From NCBI GenBank assembly GCA_937995555.1, contig CALKJX010000195.1, positions 1-9,501 on the forward strand: DNA of 9,501 nucleotides, given 5' to 3'. The notes beneath the pieces were generated by a model. The model did not search any database, was not told the DNA's origin, and saw only the letters and a program-made list of their open reading frames with translations. Of the stretch, positions 7,364 to 9,501 are shown one piece after another. The position numbers were made by a program, and so were the translations under genes. The DNA is from an uncultured Elioraea sp. Lineage in GTDB: Bacteria; Pseudomonadota; Alphaproteobacteria; Acetobacterales; Acetobacteraceae. The first letter of the stretch is position 1. The number at the start of each line of letters is the position of its first letter.

Positions 7364-7397
7364 GCGGAGACAAGCGCCTGCCGGGCTTCGTCTCCGC
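7364..7397 (+). terminator. Strong hairpin between the SDR operon and pqqA
   Basis: The left arm GCGGAGACAAGC (7364-7375) pairs with 7385-7397, giving a 12-bp stem with one bulged base and a 9-nt loop. A smaller CCGGGG/CCCCGG stem (7334-7339 with 7358-7363) sits directly before it. There is no T-run, so this is either a weak or Rho-assisted terminator of the upstream operon or a leader structure of pqqA, whose RBS begins 16 nt later. Confidence 0.4.
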
Positions 7398-7424
7398 GGC
7401 GCAACCGGAAGCGGGAGAGTGCAA

Positions 7425-7520
7425 ATGACCTGGGAAACCCAGACGTTCGTCGAGATCAAGATGGACGCGGAGATCTCCAGCTATCAGGGCGAGTTCGGCG
7501 AGGACGAGCGCGCCGACTGA
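7425..7520 (+). CDS. pqqA: PqqA, precursor peptide of pyrroloquinoline quinone (intact, in a decayed operon)
   Basis: This 31-aa peptide, too short for most ORF callers, matches PqqA in size and in its W-x-x-P/Q-x-F/I-x-E-I opening. It holds the defining E-x3-Y core: Glu16 and Tyr20 in AEISSY, the two residues that PqqE crosslinks and that become PQQ. A Shine-Dalgarno sequence GGGAGAG (7413-7419) lies 5 nt before the ATG. The tail GEFGEDERAD is unusually acidic. The stop at 7520 is followed after only 4 nt by sequence matching the middle of pqqB, so the normal pqqA-pqqB spacer and the pqqB start have been deleted. Because the maturation genes downstream are all broken, this peptide is probably non-functional unless another pqq locus exists. 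It could equally be a not-yet-mutated remnant, being a small target. Confidence 0.85.
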   Translation: MTWETQTFVEIKMDAEISSYQGEFGEDERAD

Positions 7521-7524
7521 TCGT

Positions 7525-8268
7525 TGGGTGCTGCTGAACTGCGGCCCCGAGATCCACGCCCAGATCGAGGCCTTTCCCGCGCTCTGACCGCATGCCCCGC
7601 GCCATTCGCCGATCGCCGCGATCGCGCTCACCTGCGGCGACCTCGACCACACGCTCGGCCTGCTCTCCCTGCGCGAGAACCACTCCATCACCGTGCTCGC
7701 CACCGAAACGGTGCGGCGCGGCTTCGTGGACGGCAACGCGCTCTACCGCACGCCGGAACGCTTCCCCGGTCAGGTGACCTGGCACCGCTGGACGATCCCG
7801 ATCCCGCGCGCGCGCGACGCTGTTCGCGACCCCCGTGCCCGTGCCCGGCAGGCCGCCGGTGCACCGCGAAGCTGCCGCGCCCGCGAGCGAGGAGCAGGCG
7901 ATCGGGCTGATCGTGCGCGACTGCCAGGGCCGCGGCCTCGCCGCCTTCCCTGGCGCCGGCGACATCACGCCCGCGATGCGCGCTGCCATGGCGGGCACGG
8001 ACGCGCTGCTCTTCGACGGCACGTTCCGGTCCGGGGACGAGCTCGCGCAGCCGAAACTGATGGACAAGCGCGCGGCCGACATGGCGCATCTGCCGATCGA
8101 CGGGCCCGACGGTACGCTCGCCCGGCTTGCGGATCTCGCGGTGGCGCTCAAGCTGTTCGTGCACATCAACAATACCGACCCGATCCTGCGCGAGGACGGC
8201 GCGGACGGGATCTGGTGGAGGCGTCCGGCTGGACGGTCGCCGAGCACGGGATGGAGATCGCCCTGTGA
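7525..8268 (+). pseudogene. pqqB: Degraded pqqB (N-terminal deletion, nonsense codon, two frameshifts)
   Basis: Intact PqqB is a ~300-aa metallo-beta-lactamase-fold oxygenase of PQQ biosynthesis. The remnant begins at the equivalent of about residue 50 with WVLLNCGPEIHAQIE, with no start codon. A TGA at 7585-7587 stands where a CGA (Arg) would restore PALRPHAPRHSPIAA. The frame continues through LTCGDLDHTLGLLSLREN and then shifts by +1 near a (CG)6 run at 7805-7816. From about 7823 the next frame reads PVPVPGRPPVH, then DALLFDGTF, MAHLPIDGPDGTLA and LFVHINNTDPILRED, all strong PqqB blocks. A second shift near 8206, consistent with loss of one C, returns to the first frame, which ends DLVEASGWTVAEHGMEIAL. 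The terminal stop still overlaps the pqqC start as GTGA. No functional protein is expected; sequencing error could explain the point lesions but not the missing 5' part. Confidence 0.9.
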
Positions 8269-8567
8269 CCGAGCTGTCGCGCGCCCCGCTGCCGAAGCAC
8301 GCCTTCATCGACTGGCTGCGCCGCAAGGGTGCCCGCCGCTACCACGACCATCATCCCGTGCACATCCGGATGCACGAGGGCCGGCTCACCAAGGAACAGC
8401 TCCAGGCCTGGGTGCTGAACCGCTTCTATCACCAGACGCGCACCGTGCGCGAGGTCGCGGCCTCCCTCGCCGCGACGCACGATGCGCCCGCCGACCGGAT
8501 CGAGACCGAGGCGATCGCAATCCTTTCGGCGCCGGCCGAACGCGCGCTCGTCCGGCTCGCGCCATGA
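8265..8567 (+). pseudogene. pqqC: pqqC-pqqD remnant: in-frame fusion of PqqC N-terminus to PqqD C-terminus
   Basis: The 100-codon frame starts with GTG at 8265, overlapping the pqqB stop. Residues 1 to ~58 match the start of PqqC, the cofactorless oxidase of the last PQQ step (normally ~230-250 aa): FIDWLRRKGARRYHDHHPVH, then LTKEQLQAWVLNRFYHQT. Residues ~59-100 instead match the end of PqqD, the peptide chaperone that presents PqqA to PqqE: TVREVAASLAATHDAPADRI, then AILSAPAERALVRLAP. The join is around 8436-8446, and about 180-190 PqqC codons plus the first ~45-50 PqqD codons are missing. Most of the PqqC helical bundle and active site, and the PqqD half that starts the fold, are gone, so neither activity is expected. 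The stop overlaps the pqqE ATG (ATGA). Natural PqqC/D fusions exist in methylobacteria, but those keep both full domains. Confidence 0.85.
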
Positions 8568-9385
8568 CCGCGCCGCGCCCCTGCGCCCTGGTCGCGGAAC
8601 TCACCTATCGCTGCGCGCTCCGCTGCGGCTACTGCTCCAATCCGCTCGACCGGACGAAGCGCCACGACGCGCTGCGGACCGATGACTGGACCTGCGTGCT
8701 GACCGAAGCCGAAGCCCTCGGCGTGATGCAGGTGACGCTGACCGGCGGCGAGCCGCTGCTGCGCGACGACCTCGAAACCATCGTCGCGCACGGACGGCGC
8801 CTCGAGCTCTACCAGACGCTGATCACCTCCGGCCTGCCGCTGACGCGGAACGCGGTGCTGCACCGCGCCAACCTCGACCACATGCCGGAGATCGTCGCGC
8901 TGGCCGAAGACCGGGACGCCGAACGGCTCGAACCCGCCAGAACCCGGTATCTCGGCCGGGCGCTCGCCAATCGCAAGTCGCTGCTGCCCGACCGCGCGCA
9001 GATCGGACGCGCCAGCGCCACCGCGGCCGAAGCACGCGCAAGACTCGAGGGACGGATGGAAATGCTGTTCGTCCTGCCCGACTACTTCACCGGCAAACCC
9101 AAGGCCTGCATGGGCGGCTGGGCGCAACGCCTCATCGTCGTCGGCCCCGTCGGTACCGCGCTGCCCTGTCACGGCGCGCACGCCCTGCCGTTGCCGTGGG
9201 GGAACGTCCGCGACCGCGAACTCGGCGCGATCTAGCGCGACAACCCCGGCTTCAACGCCCATCGCGGCGAGAGCTGGATGGCTGAGCCGTGCTGCAGTTG
9301 CGACCGGCGCGCGACCGACTTCGCCGGATGCCGGTGTCAGGCCTTCGCGCTCACCGGAGACGCCGCGCGCACCGATCCCGCCTGA
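8564..9385 (+). pseudogene. pqqE: Degraded pqqE (internal deletion plus amber stop)
   Basis: PqqE is the radical SAM/SPASM enzyme that crosslinks Glu and Tyr in PqqA. The start ATG at 8564 is intact, and the radical SAM motif CALRCGYC (C-x3-C-x2-C) and TGGEP are present. After LYQTLITSG the sequence jumps to LPLTRNAVLHRANLDH, losing about 55 codons of the barrel; the join near 8831-8833 is in frame. The conserved LExxxxQYYGWA stretch has drifted to LEPARTRYLGRA. KACMGGWAQR and LPCHGAHALPLP follow, then a TAG at 9233-9235 replaces the Trp of the conserved EIWRD motif. Beyond it the same frame still encodes EPCCSCDRR, GCRCQAFALTGDA and a natural-looking TGA at 9383-9385, so the SPASM cysteine tail was part of the gene. 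The open part up to TAG (223 aa) could be translated but lacks barrel strands and the final cluster ligands. Confidence 0.9.
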
Positions 9386-9452
9386 ACGCTCGCACCGGAT
9401 CACGCGCTCGTCTCGGACGCCAAACCGGACGAGCCACACACACAGTACAGGC

Positions 9453-9501
9453 GAGGGGCTCCGCCTCCCGCGCCCCCCGCCAGGGGCCGCAAGGCCCCTG
9501 G
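9453..9501 (+). repeat. GC-rich double-hairpin intergenic element, truncated by window edge
   Basis: A small stem GGGGC-TCC-GCCTC (9455-9467, one G-U pair) is followed by a C-rich linker and the perfect hairpin at 9480-9501. This order of a GGGGCTCCGCCCC-like stem, a CCCCCC stretch and a second GC hairpin resembles dispersed intergenic elements that I recall from Acetobacteraceae and Azospirillum genomes. Only one copy is seen here, so calling it a repeat rests on that resemblance. Confidence 0.4.
9480..9501 (+). terminator. Perfect 9-bp GC hairpin with GCAA tetraloop, probable terminator
   Basis: CCAGGGGCC (9480-9488), loop GCAA (9489-9492) and GGCCCCTGG (9493-9501) form a perfect stem closed by a stable GNRA loop, about 95 nt after the ancestral pqqE stop. 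Whether a T-run follows cannot be seen because the window ends at the last stem base. Confidence 0.5.

Noticed and set aside
7835..9235. A single 466-codon frame joining pqqB and pqqE sequence as a novel fusion protein
   Set aside because: The middle (about 8210-8563) is an out-of-frame reading of the pqqB end and the pqqC/D remnant. The frame is open only by chance and links two pseudogenes.
7425..9385. A new RiPP system built on a PqqA-like peptide with a short radical SAM enzyme and a PqqD-like domain
   Set aside because: The partners align piecewise to canonical PqqB-E with deletions, frameshifts and stops. Decay of an ordinary pqq operon explains everything without a new system.

Overview
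The window is about 70% G+C, its coding frames show the strong third-position G/C preference of such genomes, and every gene is bacterial. The gene families (an alphaproteobacterial-style pqqABCDE order, a LOV hybrid histidine kinase, a Bug/TTT solute-binding protein, UgpB) and the GC-rich double-hairpin repeat at the right edge suggest an alphaproteobacterium, most plausibly of the Acetobacteraceae/Rhodospirillales type. The taxonomic guess is inference; no rRNA or other marker gene is present.

Left part (1-2885). The 5' end of a leftward ugpB-like gene (glycerol-3-phosphate ABC transporter binding protein) runs off the left edge. It is divergent from apt (adenine phosphoribosyltransferase). 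apt overlaps by 38 nt the start of a 671-aa hybrid sensor kinase with an N-terminal LOV photosensor and the full domain chain LOV - HisKA - HATPase - REC - Hpt, so a blue-light phosphorelay appears to be co-expressed with a purine-salvage enzyme. A candidate PHO box lies before ugpB.

Middle part (2892-7315). A leftward Bug-family periplasmic binding protein gene converges on the kinase gene with 6 nt between them. It is divergent, across 124 nt, from a tightly coupled three-gene operon: a ThDP-dependent acetolactate-synthase-like enzyme, a short 3-hydroxyacyl-CoA-dehydrogenase-like protein and an SDR oxidoreductase. The junctions are ATGA overlaps. The layout reads as uptake plus catabolism of an unidentified oxo/hydroxy acid; the substrate cannot be read from the sequence.

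Right part (7316-9501). This is a decaying pqq (pyrroloquinoline quinone) operon. pqqA is intact, with its E-x3-Y crosslink motif and an RBS. pqqB has lost its first ~50 codons and carries a nonsense codon and two frameshifts. pqqC and pqqD have collapsed into a 100-codon in-frame fusion of the PqqC N-terminus with the PqqD C-terminus. pqqE has lost ~55 internal codons and has an amber stop in place of a conserved Trp, with its SPASM-type cysteine tail still readable beyond it. The ancestral GTGA and ATGA gene overlaps survive as fossils. This copy cannot make PQQ by the known pathway. The decay is the main discovery in the window; I saw no convincing new defence, mobile or CRISPR system. The window ends in a GC-rich hairpin element that may be a terminator or a dispersed repeat. 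No stretch above 300 nt lacks a gene or gene remnant.
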